Program-made: the position numbers and the translations under genes
The notes under the pieces: generated by a model
Databases searched by the model: none
The model's input: the letters and a program-made list of their open reading frames with translations, nothing else
What the model was told of the DNA's origin: nothing
Shown here: positions 9,600-17,286 of the stretch, piece after piece
How positions within the stretch are numbered: position 1 is the first letter of the stretch
Layout of the letters: each line of letters begins with the position of its first letter
Source of the DNA: Chloroflexota bacterium
GTDB lineage: Bacteria > Chloroflexota > UBA11872 > VXOZ01
Length of the DNA stretch: 64,000 nt
Direction of reading: 5' to 3'
Assembly: GCA_028874195.1 (NCBI GenBank)
Contig: JAPPLM010000049.1
Coordinates: forward strand, 1-64,000

Positions 9600-10454
9600 A
9601 TGGCCACCTCTCCCGCAACCCAGGAAAAGGTCCTCAGCGACGACCAGGTCGCCTTCTATCACCGGCACGGCTATCTGATCCTGGAAAACGTGCTGTCGGC
9701 GGCTGAGTTACAGGGGCTGCAAGATGCCTCCGAGCGGCTGCGTGACGAGCGCTCCCGCCTGGGCGGCGACGACAGCCTGGCCGTGATTCAAAACGTGGCG
9801 CTCTTTGATGACGCCTTCATGCAAGCCGCGCGCCATCCGGTGTTGCTGGGCGCGGTCACGCAGCTCATCGGTAAAAACCTGCGCCTGCAGCATTGCAAGC
9901 TTAACTGGAAGCCACCTGCCAAGGGCAAAGGGGAGGTGGGCTGGCACCAAGACTTCCCCTTCTTCCCCCACACCAATTACGACCTCTTAGCTTGCATGTT
10001 CCTGCTGGATGACGCCGTGCCGGAAAACGGCTGCATGCGCATGATACCGGGCAGCCACCTGCGCGGCCCGGTTGACCACTACGACGCTGAGAGCGGCAGG
10101 TTCACCGGCCGTTGCACCGAACCCCGCGAGTACGAGGACGACGTGGCGCGCGGCAACGTGGTCGATCTCGTCGTGCCCGCCGGTTCTATGACCATTCACC
10201 ACTGCTGCATGCTGCACGCCTCGTATCCGAACCACAGCGACACGCCGCGGCGGGGGCTGGTCTACCAGATCGCCGCCGGTGATAGCATCCAACTCGGCGG
10301 CAACCTGCACAAAGTGTGGCCCATCTGGCTCCAGGGCGAAAACCCCTTGCAGGCCCGCATCGGCAATCACACCGTGTACCGGCTCAGCCAGCAGATCACG
10401 AACGTCGGCGGCCTGGATCCGAGCGCGGACTGGCAAAAGGTGACCCAAGACTAG
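9600..10454 (+). CDS. Phytanoyl-CoA dioxygenase (PhyH) family protein, paralogue
   Basis: This 284-residue protein is a second Fe(II)/2-oxoglutarate dioxygenase of the PhyH type, collinear with the gene at 8250-9080. Both share long stretches such as VAFYHRHGYLILENVL and GCMR(V/M)IPGSHLRGPVDH. Iron ligands are H-Q-D in GWHQDFPF and a distal His in TIHHCCMLHASYPN; the cosubstrate Arg is in SDTPRRGLVYQ. The start ATG 9600 follows AAGGAG with ten bases between; an in-frame ATG at 9576 lacks such a site. The pair probably arose by tandem duplication and may differ in substrate. Confidence 0.9.
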   Translation: MATSPATQEKVLSDDQVAFYHRHGYLILENVLSAAELQGLQDASERLRDERSRLGGDDSLAVIQNVALFDDAFMQAARHPVLLGAVTQLIGKNLRLQHCKLNWKPPAKGKGEVGWHQDFPFFPHTNYDLLACMFLLDDAVPENGCMRMIPGSHLRGPVDHYDAESGRFTGRCTEPREYEDDVARGNVVDLVVPAGSMTIHHCCMLHASYPNHSDTPRRGLVYQIAAGDSIQLGGNLHKVWPIWLQGENPLQARIGNHTVYRLSQQITNVGGLDPSADWQKVTQD

Positions 10455-10566
10455 ACGCGTGTTCCAGTGGTGCTCCGTGCGTGCATGCTGGAAACTAGGA
10501 AATCCGACTAAGGCTGGCACAGCACGTGGCAAGCCGCGAACGATGACCGCGTCGCGATGGGCCGCC

Positions 10567-12195
10567 CTAAGGCTGTGGGTAAATGCTCCGCATCTGCCAG
10601 GCGTCGAGCGAGCGCAGTTGAGCGGGGCTGCCCTGGGCGCGCAGGGAGACGCCGGTGCTGTCGCTCCGCCCGGGGTAGACGCGGACCGCTACGCATTGCT
10701 TGCCGTTGGCGAAGACCTCTACCACGCTGCGGTCGACGAATACCCGGAGCCTGAGCGGCTCGTCCGGGTCGAGCCGGAGAGGGGCCGTTTCGGGAGCGCG
10801 GGAGAGTGCGTCCGGCAGGGTTGACGCGTAGGAAGTGTCGAGGGTCAGGAGGCTTTCGTGGCGGCTCGCGGGCCACGGGCTTTTGTAGCCGCCAATGGCG
10901 ACTTGGCCGTTGTGGTGGACCGCGCCGGGGCGGACGGATGGGTACTGTACCCTGAAACCGCGTTCCTTGTAGAAGGCGATGCGCGTGTACTCCTCCCGGC
11001 CCGGTGACCGGAGGACGTTCAGTTCGACCATGGGCGACTCCCCAGGGTCGATCTCCAGTGCCAGCTCCAGCGTGTTGCCCGCGATGCCTGCCAGCACCAC
11101 TTCCTCGTTAGCGGGGAGTTCCGTCGGCCCGACGTGCCTGTGCTCATGCCTGAGGGACTCGATGTCGCCGGCGGGCTCGACCCGCACGTCGTCATCACCC
11201 GCCAGGGTAATACGCCTGGGGAGCGTCATTATCTGATCCCAGCCCGGGGACGGGAACCCAGCGTTCATGTTGAATAGGACGATGATGCCGCCCTGTCCGT
11301 CAGGCATTGCAGATGGAGCGTGGACGCCTGACGGGACCGCTGGACCGAAGTTGAAGAGACCGTGGGAGGTGACAACCAGCTTGTCGCGATCCGCGTCGTA
11401 GTCGCCGAGCAGATACTGGCCGCCGCTCATGTGACTGAAGAAAAGGAGCATGTGGCGGTCGCCGATGGGCCAGAAGTAGGGGCAAGCACCGTCGTCGCCC
11501 ACCAGCGTAAACCTGTCACCTTCGGTGAGGGGGTGTAGGTACTCCCAGGTCTCCAGGTCCCGCGAGCGGAATAGGAAGTCGGCGGCAATGCGCCGGCCGC
11601 CGGGGCCGTCGGTCACCGCGCCGCCGGAGAGGGAGTAGTAGACGCCGTCGCGCTGCCAGATACAAGGGTCGTAGACCGTGAACTGCCTGGGCGAGCCGTC
11701 GTCATCCGGAATGGGGATGACCGCCCGGCCCGTAACCTTCTCCCAGTTGAGGAGCAGCGGGTCGCTGGAGACGGCGACCATGTTGCCAACCTGCGTCCCG
11801 TAGTAGATGGCGATGACCCGGTCGTCCTCGACGAGGGTACTGCCAGAGTAGCAACTCTCCTCCGGATCGGGATTGATGGCATACGGCAAGTCGCGCCAGT
11901 GGATGAGGTCGTCGCTGACGGCATGCCCCCAGTGGGGCCGGGGCTCCTCTGGAGGAAAGCCCTGGTAGAAGAGATGCCAGCGTCCCTGCCAGAAGCAGAG
12001 CCCGTTGGGATCGTTCAGTTTGCTCTCGGGACTGACGAAGTGGTACAGCGGGCGGTGGGGATCCCCCGCCAGCGCCGTGCGGGAGGCGGCCATTCGCCGC
12101 ACCAGCGGGTTGTCGGAAAGCTGGGATTCCTGCTCGTCAAGGGTGTCGGCGAACGTGTACCTGGGAGCGCGCGATGCACGGTCGGCAGCGGTCAT
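10567..12195 (-). CDS. Glycoside hydrolase family 32-like protein
   Basis: The 542-residue protein has the five-bladed GH32 domain followed by a C-terminal beta-sandwich, as in levanases, invertases and sucrose-6-phosphate hydrolases acting on fructosides. The nucleophile motif is clear: KLNDPNGLCFW with Asp62, then WHLFYQGFP. The transition-state Asp motif appears as VYDPCIW (normally RDP). The acid/base EC motif aligns with DDGACPYFWPIG, in which Ala occupies the usual Glu position. The C-terminus has LRVFVDRSVVEVFANG, typical of the family. No signal peptide is seen, so it may be cytoplasmic. The start follows GAGGAGACACC. It faces the dioxygenase gene, with about 110 bases between the two ends. 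Confidence 0.85.
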   Translation of the reverse strand: MTAADRASRAPRYTFADTLDEQESQLSDNPLVRRMAASRTALAGDPHRPLYHFVSPESKLNDPNGLCFWQGRWHLFYQGFPPEEPRPHWGHAVSDDLIHWRDLPYAINPDPEESCYSGSTLVEDDRVIAIYYGTQVGNMVAVSSDPLLLNWEKVTGRAVIPIPDDDGSPRQFTVYDPCIWQRDGVYYSLSGGAVTDGPGGRRIAADFLFRSRDLETWEYLHPLTEGDRFTLVGDDGACPYFWPIGDRHMLLFFSHMSGGQYLLGDYDADRDKLVVTSHGLFNFGPAVPSGVHAPSAMPDGQGGIIVLFNMNAGFPSPGWDQIMTLPRRITLAGDDDVRVEPAGDIESLRHEHRHVGPTELPANEEVVLAGIAGNTLELALEIDPGESPMVELNVLRSPGREEYTRIAFYKERGFRVQYPSVRPGAVHHNGQVAIGGYKSPWPASRHESLLTLDTSYASTLPDALSRAPETAPLRLDPDEPLRLRVFVDRSVVEVFANGKQCVAVRVYPGRSDSTGVSLRAQGSPAQLRSLDAWQMRSIYPQP

Positions 12196-12285
12196 GGTGT
12201 CTCCTCTAAGAAATGGGATTCCCCGATATCGGCATTACCACGAGATTGGCACGAGGGACTCCGTCATTCCCCCTGTAAGTGTTGA

Positions 12286-12393
12286 CTAATTCGTTGACAG
12301 ATTTTGCAGGGCTTGAATTGGCGTATGCCCCTTTAGGCCTTGGTGTGGTCTTGCCGTGTTGTAGTACAGGAGGTATTGCATAAGCTCATCCTG
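12286..12393 (-). pseudogene. IS481-type transposase C-terminal fragment
   Basis: Minus-strand translation from 12393 to a stop at 12286-12288 gives QDELMQYLLYYNTARPHQG followed by LKGHTPIQALQNLSTN. This is the C-terminal end of an rve-type (IS481/IS3) integrase, with the characteristic YN-x-x-RPHQ-L motif. Only about 35 codons remain. The 5' edge is cut exactly where a CTCCGGC-TTCC-GCCGGAG hairpin repeat begins (12392 on). It is a remnant of a lost insertion sequence, not an active gene. Confidence 0.82.
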
Positions 12394-12420
12394 GACTCCG
12401 GCTTCCGCCGGAGTGACGGA
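12392..12420. repeat. Dispersed hairpin repeat abutting the transposase stub
   Basis: CTCCGGC-TTCC-GCCGGAG is flanked by TGGA and TGACGGA, the same module as at 9091 and 56754. It directly borders the truncated transposase. Confidence 0.82.
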
Positions 12421-12647
12421 CAAAGCCAACCGCGCTATAAGAAATTGGGCCTTTTATGCCTTTCCTTGTCGAACAAGCCTTACACCTCAGGCTTCCTTGC
12501 GGATAGACTTCATCTCAGCACTGCCGCTGATCTCACTGTGCCAAGCCTTGGCATAGCCCTTGTCCTTCTGTGGCGCTTTGCGTTTCTAGTCTCCGTGCAG
12601 TCTCATGGAAATAGCAGTCGTGGGTTGAAATAGCCGGAGCGAGACAC

Positions 12648-12956
12648 TCAAGCGGCGTCATTTTCGCCCGGCCCTGCTGCGGCTTGAAGTCTGAGTCCCA
12701 GAGCGCGCACCACCTTCAGCACGGTGGCGAACTCCGGGTTGCCATCGGCTGACAGCGACTTGTAAAGGCTCTCCCTACCCAGTCCCGCCTCCTGCGCCAC
12801 CACCGTCATTCTCCTAGCGCGGGCGATGTCTCCGAGGCTCGCCATGATCAGGCTCAGGTCACCTTCTTCCAGCGCAACATTCAGGTATGCCGCCATGTCT
12901 TCCTCGGTCTCCAGATGCTCTGCCGGGTCCCACGGCCTTGTCTGCGTCTTTGCCAT
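12648..12956 (-). CDS. HigA-family addiction-module antitoxin
   Basis: The 102-residue protein matches putative addiction-module antidote proteins. These bind and neutralise a RelE/HigB-type toxin and repress their own operon. The N-terminal part WDPAEHLETEEDMAAYLNVALEEGD is typical, followed by a helix-turn-helix region MTVVAQEAGLGRESLYKSLS. The ATG at 12956 is preceded by AGGAGG, which overlaps the stop codon of the upstream toxin frame (CTCTAGGAGGCAGCTATG). Toxin and antitoxin were therefore one transcript, toxin first. With the toxin frameshifted, the antitoxin may now be orphaned. Confidence 0.88.
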   Translation of the reverse strand: MAKTQTRPWDPAEHLETEEDMAAYLNVALEEGDLSLIMASLGDIARARRMTVVAQEAGLGRESLYKSLSADGNPEFATVLKVVRALGLRLQAAAGPGENDAA

Positions 12957-12965
12957 AGCTGCCTC

Positions 12966-13261
12966 CTAGAGTCCTCTGGCGAGCTCCAGCGCCCTTCGTA
13001 TGTCTTGTTCTTGGTTGTCCTTGTCGCCTCCGGCTAGAAGAACGACCAGGGCCCGACTTCTTTGCACAAAGTAGACCCGGTAGCCAGGTCCGTAGTCGAT
13101 CCGCATCTCGGATACTCCCGCTCCTACCGGCTTCAGTCGCCGGGGTTGCCCAGGGACAACCGCCGGATGCGGCTGTCGATTCTCACTCTTGCTTGCCTGT
13201 CCCTAAGCCGTCTGAACCAGTGGGCGTAGACCTCGGTTTGGCGAATCTCAACCATCACCAT
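12966..13261 (-). pseudogene. HigB/RelE-type toxin, frameshifted
   Basis: Minus-strand translation begins MVMVEIRQTEVYAHWFRRL at 13261 (or at the ATG at 13255) and runs to IRRLSLGNPGD, then meets TGA at 13133-13135. One frame over it resumes as LKPVGAGVSEMRIDYGPGYRVYF… and ends at TAG 12966-12968. In this toxin family the two parts are joined by NPGDVKPVG, so a single base is missing (GACTGAAG for GACGTGAAG). The intact product would be a roughly 97-residue ribosome-dependent mRNA interferase. It is probably inactive here, unless the missing base is a sequencing error. Confidence 0.82.
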
Positions 13262-13336
13262 ATTGTAGCCCACAGGATACTTTGAACACAAGGCGCCTTC
13301 TGCAGGGTCATGGGCTCATTACCCTGGCAAGAGCAC

Positions 13337-14431
13337 TCAAACGTGCACTGCCCTGCCGTGCTCCACGGACTCATACGCCGCTTCCACTATTTCCAGCGCC
13401 CGCACGCCATCTTCCCAATCGGGCTTGGCGGGCGCACCGGTGACAATCCCTTCCAAGTAAGCCCGCAACTGGATCTCAAACGGGTCGCCGCCCTCCAGTG
13501 CCACCGGCTCCCAGCCGGTCATAGGATCGGCCTGGAGTTGGGTGGGATCGTAGCGGAAGCCGGGCGTGTCGGCCTGGAGCTGCTGGTGCATGTCGTTGAA
13601 GCTGAAGATCAGGCTGCCGTCCTGGCCGTCGATCTCGAAATACGGCACCTCTTCGTGCTTGCGCCGCGCCCAAGAGACAAACACGTTTCCCAACGCGCCG
13701 TTCGCGAAACGCATCTGCACCGTCGCGGCATCCTCCACCTCGGAGGGGAAACGCTCGCCTTCGGTAGTCTCGCGTTCGTGAAAGACCGTCGTCATGTCGC
13801 ACGTAACCCGTTCGATTGGCCCGATCATCCAGCCGAGCAAGTCGAAGAAGTGGGCCATCATATCGTGTACGATGCCGCCGCCCGCCTCGGCTTTCTGGTA
13901 GAACCACGCCGGCCGGTTCTCCACGCGCTGCGGCACGAAGTACCCAAACACGACGCGTGCATGCAGAATGCGTCCGAGCACGCCGGAAGCGATGATCTCC
14001 TTGGCTTTGGACGTCCCTCCCTGGAAACGCATGTTCTGCACGATGCCGTGATGCACGCCGGCCTGCCGCGCCGCGCGCAGGAGATAGCGGCCTTCGGAGG
14101 CGGTATTTGTCAGCGGTTTATCCGTGTATACGTGCTTGCCGTTCTGGATTGCCCGCAACAGCGGCGTGAAGTGCAAGCGGTTGACGAGGCAGTTATCGAT
14201 CACGTTGATGTCGGGATCGTCGATGAAGTTCTCCAGGTCGGTGCTCGTCTTGACGGCACCGCACGCCTCAGCCAGCGGCGCGACTTTCGCGGGGTCGCGT
14301 CCGTAGAGCGCTACCGCGACGTTGTGCCGCTCCCCATCTATCACCAGTCCCTTCTCCTGAATCGACCGCAGCGCCGTGCTGTGGAGCTGCGCCATGCGTC
14401 CCGTTCCGAGTACCCCGACAGTTAGGTCCAT
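13337..14431 (-). CDS. Gfo/Idh/MocA family oxidoreductase
   Basis: The 364-residue protein has an N-terminal Rossmann fold with GVLGTGRMAQLHSTAL binding NAD(P), then the family's YTDKPLTNTASEG (Lys of the EKP-type motif) and a C-terminal alpha/beta substrate domain including GGIVHDMMAHFFDLLGWM. The family oxidises or isomerises sugars, inositols and related polyols; the substrate cannot be read from the sequence. The ATG at 14431 has GGAGG about 12 bases upstream. A 25-bp palindrome lies 62-86 bases upstream and could be an operator shared with the divergent EamA gene. Confidence 0.9.
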   Translation of the reverse strand: MDLTVGVLGTGRMAQLHSTALRSIQEKGLVIDGERHNVAVALYGRDPAKVAPLAEACGAVKTSTDLENFIDDPDINVIDNCLVNRLHFTPLLRAIQNGKHVYTDKPLTNTASEGRYLLRAARQAGVHHGIVQNMRFQGGTSKAKEIIASGVLGRILHARVVFGYFVPQRVENRPAWFYQKAEAGGGIVHDMMAHFFDLLGWMIGPIERVTCDMTTVFHERETTEGERFPSEVEDAATVQMRFANGALGNVFVSWARRKHEEVPYFEIDGQDGSLIFSFNDMHQQLQADTPGFRYDPTQLQADPMTGWEPVALEGGDPFEIQLRAYLEGIVTGAPAKPDWEDGVRALEIVEAAYESVEHGRAVHV

Positions 14432-14492
14432 TTATGTCCGTGCCTCCAGTTTCTTGGGTGGTTTGTGCCGCAGTATGCCCGCCGCAGCCGCT

Positions 14493-14517
14493 GCACGCCA
14501 TGGCTGCCATGGCGTGC
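14493..14517. promoter_or_regulatory. 25-bp perfect inverted repeat, candidate operator
   Basis: The arms GCACGCCATGGC and GCCATGGCGTGC are exact complements separated by one base. The repeat lies between divergently oriented genes (oxidoreductase start at 14431, EamA start at 14710). The position and symmetry suit a dimeric regulator; no regulator gene is adjacent. It is not part of the dispersed repeat families. Confidence 0.5.
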
Positions 14518-14709
14518 TCTTAGTATAGCGAAGAAGCATGCAAACGAAGTGTAGCTGCAGCCAAAGCGGCTTCCACAGCGCCCAGACAGGTTTGCTATAG
14601 TTGCAGGGGAAGCGTGCCCGGTGCTCAGGCTGTGCCGCTGGTGACAGCGGGAGCGTGTAGTTTGATGTGACTTAGCAAGTAGTTTGCGGCAAAGAGCGTA
14701 GGAGCAGTT

Positions 14710-15126
14710 ATGGCGCTGTGGTTTTGGATTGGCGTGGCGTTTGTTTCGTGGGGCTTGGCGTCGTTTTTCGGCAAGCTGGTCGCCCCCTATTTCGGGGCGC
14801 CCTATCTCGTGTGGGTGCGGAGCATCATCACCGTCTTCATGCTCTTGCCGCTGGTGTGGGTCCAACGCAGCAGTTCGATTTCAATAACGCCCACCTGGCA
14901 GACGTGGATACTCGTGGTGCTCGTCACCGCTTTCACGGCCAGCGCCGTCATCGGCTTCTACAACGGCTTGCGCCTGGGGGACGCTTCCCTGGTGGTGCCC
15001 GCCAGCGGGACGTATCCCGTGCTGACGGCAATCCTGGCTGTAGTCTTCCTGGGCGAGCAGATTACGTTCACGCGGGCAATGGGCATATTCTTCGCGGTGC
15101 TGGGCATCGTCTTCCTGACGCGGTAG
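14710..15126 (+). CDS. Single-domain EamA (DMT-type) membrane protein
   Basis: At 138 residues this is half the length of a usual ten-helix drug/metabolite transporter. It has about five hydrophobic segments: WIGVAFVSWGLASFFG, ITVFMLLPLVWV, ILVVLVTAFTASAVIGF, the ASLVVPASGTYPVLTAILAVVF pair and the C-terminal GIFFAVLGIVFL. It corresponds to one EamA repeat, so it likely works as a dimer, as small multidrug-resistance-type proteins do. The start ATG follows TAGGAGCAG. The substrate is unknown. Confidence 0.85.
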   Translation: MALWFWIGVAFVSWGLASFFGKLVAPYFGAPYLVWVRSIITVFMLLPLVWVQRSSSISITPTWQTWILVVLVTAFTASAVIGFYNGLRLGDASLVVPASGTYPVLTAILAVVFLGEQITFTRAMGIFFAVLGIVFLTR

Positions 15127-15648
15127 GCACGCGGCATCGCAACACCGGAATTGAAAACCGTTAGTCCGTCACTCCGGCGAAATGCCTGCCCCGTAATCGA
15201 TACGAAGTATCGACTGATTCGGGGCCGGAGTCCATTGTGCGAGCAGCGAATAGAAGATGGCTTCCGGCCCCGTATCGCGGCAGGAGTCAGGCATTCCGCC
15301 AAAATGACGGGCAACAAGGCACTGCCTTCTCTTTAAGTAGCGCGGGGGCTTGTCCCCCGCCTCCTAGCACAAATGGTGGAAATCTAATCAGGCAAGGTTA
15401 ACTGGGACGCGTTGCGCTAAAGTCATTGTCCGCCAAGCCGTCTTGCGGGGGCTTGTCCCCCGCCTCTTGGTACAAATGCTCTATGTGCAATCTAGGTAGA
15501 CGCTCAGGCAGGCGCGATCCGGTACAAGTGGCTGGATGTCCACACGCCTGCGGGCAATCTCTCATGGGAAATGACGAATGGGCACTGCCGCGTACAGTAT
15601 AATCGTGGTCACAAAACCAATCACTTTGCCGAAGGGGAACTGGGATTC
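15127..15648. repeat. Intergenic stretch rich in dispersed hairpin repeats
   Basis: No gene is seen. At 15165-15236 the CTCCGGCGAA…CCGGAGTCCA module is split by an inserted GCCCCGTAATCGATACGAAG-type element that is itself an inverted repeat (CGATAC…GTATCG). GCGGGGGCTTGTCCCCCGC copies follow at 15338-15362 and 15445-15467. Confidence 0.8.
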
Positions 15649-16410
15649 ATGAAGCTGGCAGATAAAGTAGCAGTCATCACCGGCGCCGGGTCCGGCATTG
15701 GGTACGAAATGTCCACGCTCTTCGCGCGGGAAGGCGCCACCATCATGGGTGCCGACGTGGATGCGGACGGCCTCGCCACCACGGCAGCGGCTGTCGAAGA
15801 AATCGGCCGCCCCATGCGGACGTTCATCGCCGACGTGACCGATCCCACCGCCGTGGAACACCTCATGGCCGAGACCATGGAAGCCTTCGGCAGCATCGAC
15901 ATCCTCTGCAACAACGCCGGTATCGGCCACGTGGGCAGCGTGCTGGAGGTCACCCCCGAGGAGTGGGATCGCGTGATGGCCGTGAACGTGCGCGGCGTCT
16001 GGCTGGGCTGCAAGTACGCGGTGCCCTACATGCTGGCCCAGGGCGGCGGCATCATCGTGAATACGGCCTCCGTGGCGGGACAGGTCGGCCTGCCCAAGCG
16101 CGCCGTCTACAGCGCATCCAAAGGCGCGGTGATCGCCCTCACGAAACAGGTCGCCATCGAGTACGTGGCCGACAACATCCGCGTGAATTGCGTCTGCCCG
16201 GGCACGGTGGAAACGCCCTGGGTCCAACGCCTCCTCGCCATCGAGGACGATCCCGCCGCCGCCATGGAAAACCTGCGCCTGCGCCAACCCATGGGCCGCC
16301 TCGGCCAACCCGACGAGGTCGCCAAAGCCGCCCTCTACCTCGCCTCCGACGCCGCGGAGTTTATCACCGGCACGGAGCTAGTGATAGACGGCGGCCTCAC
16401 CGCGCGGTAG
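15649..16410 (+). CDS. SDR family NAD(P)-dependent oxidoreductase
   Basis: This 253-residue classical short-chain dehydrogenase shows the cofactor loop TGAGSGIG, NNAG at the expected distance, the catalytic Ser in NTASVAGQVG, the Tyr-x-x-x-Lys pair in YSASKGAV and the C-terminal GTELVIDGGLTAR. Such enzymes reduce or oxidise an alcohol/ketone on a small substrate. The start ATG 15649 follows AAGGGGAAC; a longer frame to 15571 has no ribosome-binding site. It stands alone between a repeat field and the restriction-modification genes. Confidence 0.92.
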   Translation: MKLADKVAVITGAGSGIGYEMSTLFAREGATIMGADVDADGLATTAAAVEEIGRPMRTFIADVTDPTAVEHLMAETMEAFGSIDILCNNAGIGHVGSVLEVTPEEWDRVMAVNVRGVWLGCKYAVPYMLAQGGGIIVNTASVAGQVGLPKRAVYSASKGAVIALTKQVAIEYVADNIRVNCVCPGTVETPWVQRLLAIEDDPAAAMENLRLRQPMGRLGQPDEVAKAALYLASDAAEFITGTELVIDGGLTAR

Positions 16411-16449
16411 CATTTATAAGGGTCGTTCTAAGCGTTGTTCGGAGTCCAA

Positions 16450-17286
16450 TTACGTCGCCAAGTCAAACGGCAAGTCGCTAATATCACGCAGCCTCCGGCC
16501 GTTTACGAGTGTCTTCAGCAGGTCTGCATCGGAGTCATTGTCGGAGGCGGCATCCGTCAACTCCCTCAAGGCGAAGTGATAAACACAGTCAATATCGCCT
16601 GTGCCATAGGCAAGCGACGCGATGCGACTGGGCAGCGGTTCTCCCACAACGACGACTATGTGAGGCGTCTTGCCCTTTCGGTTGCGAACGAGGTTCAAGC
16701 CCTCAGTGCGTGCATTCTGCGAGCGATCGCTGCGAATCGTCCATTTGCATGAAACACTCGCGTGCATTATGTCTGCCTGAGAATTCGCGTGCCGTAGAGG
16801 GGTATGGCTTGCCGTTCCTTCATCGTTCACCAAGACTTCCTTCTTGTTGATCTCGGAGTCTACCACCGGCTTTCTGCAAACCACTATGTCGGGTGTAACG
16901 ATGTAGTCGCCGAAGATAATGCGTAATTCCTCGTGCGCTTCAACTACCTGTCGTACGTCAGATAGATGCAGATACTGCTCGTAGTCTCGTATGTCTCCTC
17001 CCAAACAAAACTCCCATTCGCCAGGGCGCAGGTGGGATAAAAGCCCAAATGAATCACGCAAGAAGTCTCTTGTCGCCGCCTCGAACTGATGTCCCGCTGT
17101 TTGTCCTGCCAGCTTCTTTTTCCCTATTCGCATGCCTATGTTCTTGACAATGCCCTTGCCAAGTCTGACGCTTGCTTTGCTGCTGCTGTCGGCATTGTTC
17201 GGAGTGCCATCCGCTTTCTGCCGCAATACGTCGCGGCAAATGCGAAGATGGTAGTCTTGCCGCAGGTTTTCGATCTTACCTGGCAT
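16450..17286 (-). CDS. Type II restriction endonuclease, NgoMIV family
   Basis: The 278-residue protein resembles NgoMIV along its length. Conserved parts include GQTAGHQFEA (Glu69), TPDIVV (Asp123), SVSCKWTIRSDRSQNAR (Cys180-Lys181, then Arg185-Ser-Asp187-Arg188), EGLNLVRNRKG (Glu195), DIDCVYHFAL and RLRDISDLPFDLA. In NgoMIV the Asp and Lys of this PD-(D/E)xK-type site bind Mg2+, and the RSDR segment reads the CCGG core of GCCGGC. A CCGG-containing target is therefore expected, probably GCCGGC. The ATG shares one base with the TAA of the upstream methyltransferase (TAATG), so the two are translationally coupled. Confidence 0.92.
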   Translation of the reverse strand: MPGKIENLRQDYHLRICRDVLRQKADGTPNNADSSSKASVRLGKGIVKNIGMRIGKKKLAGQTAGHQFEAATRDFLRDSFGLLSHLRPGEWEFCLGGDIRDYEQYLHLSDVRQVVEAHEELRIIFGDYIVTPDIVVCRKPVVDSEINKKEVLVNDEGTASHTPLRHANSQADIMHASVSCKWTIRSDRSQNARTEGLNLVRNRKGKTPHIVVVVGEPLPSRIASLAYGTGDIDCVYHFALRELTDAASDNDSDADLLKTLVNGRRLRDISDLPFDLAT

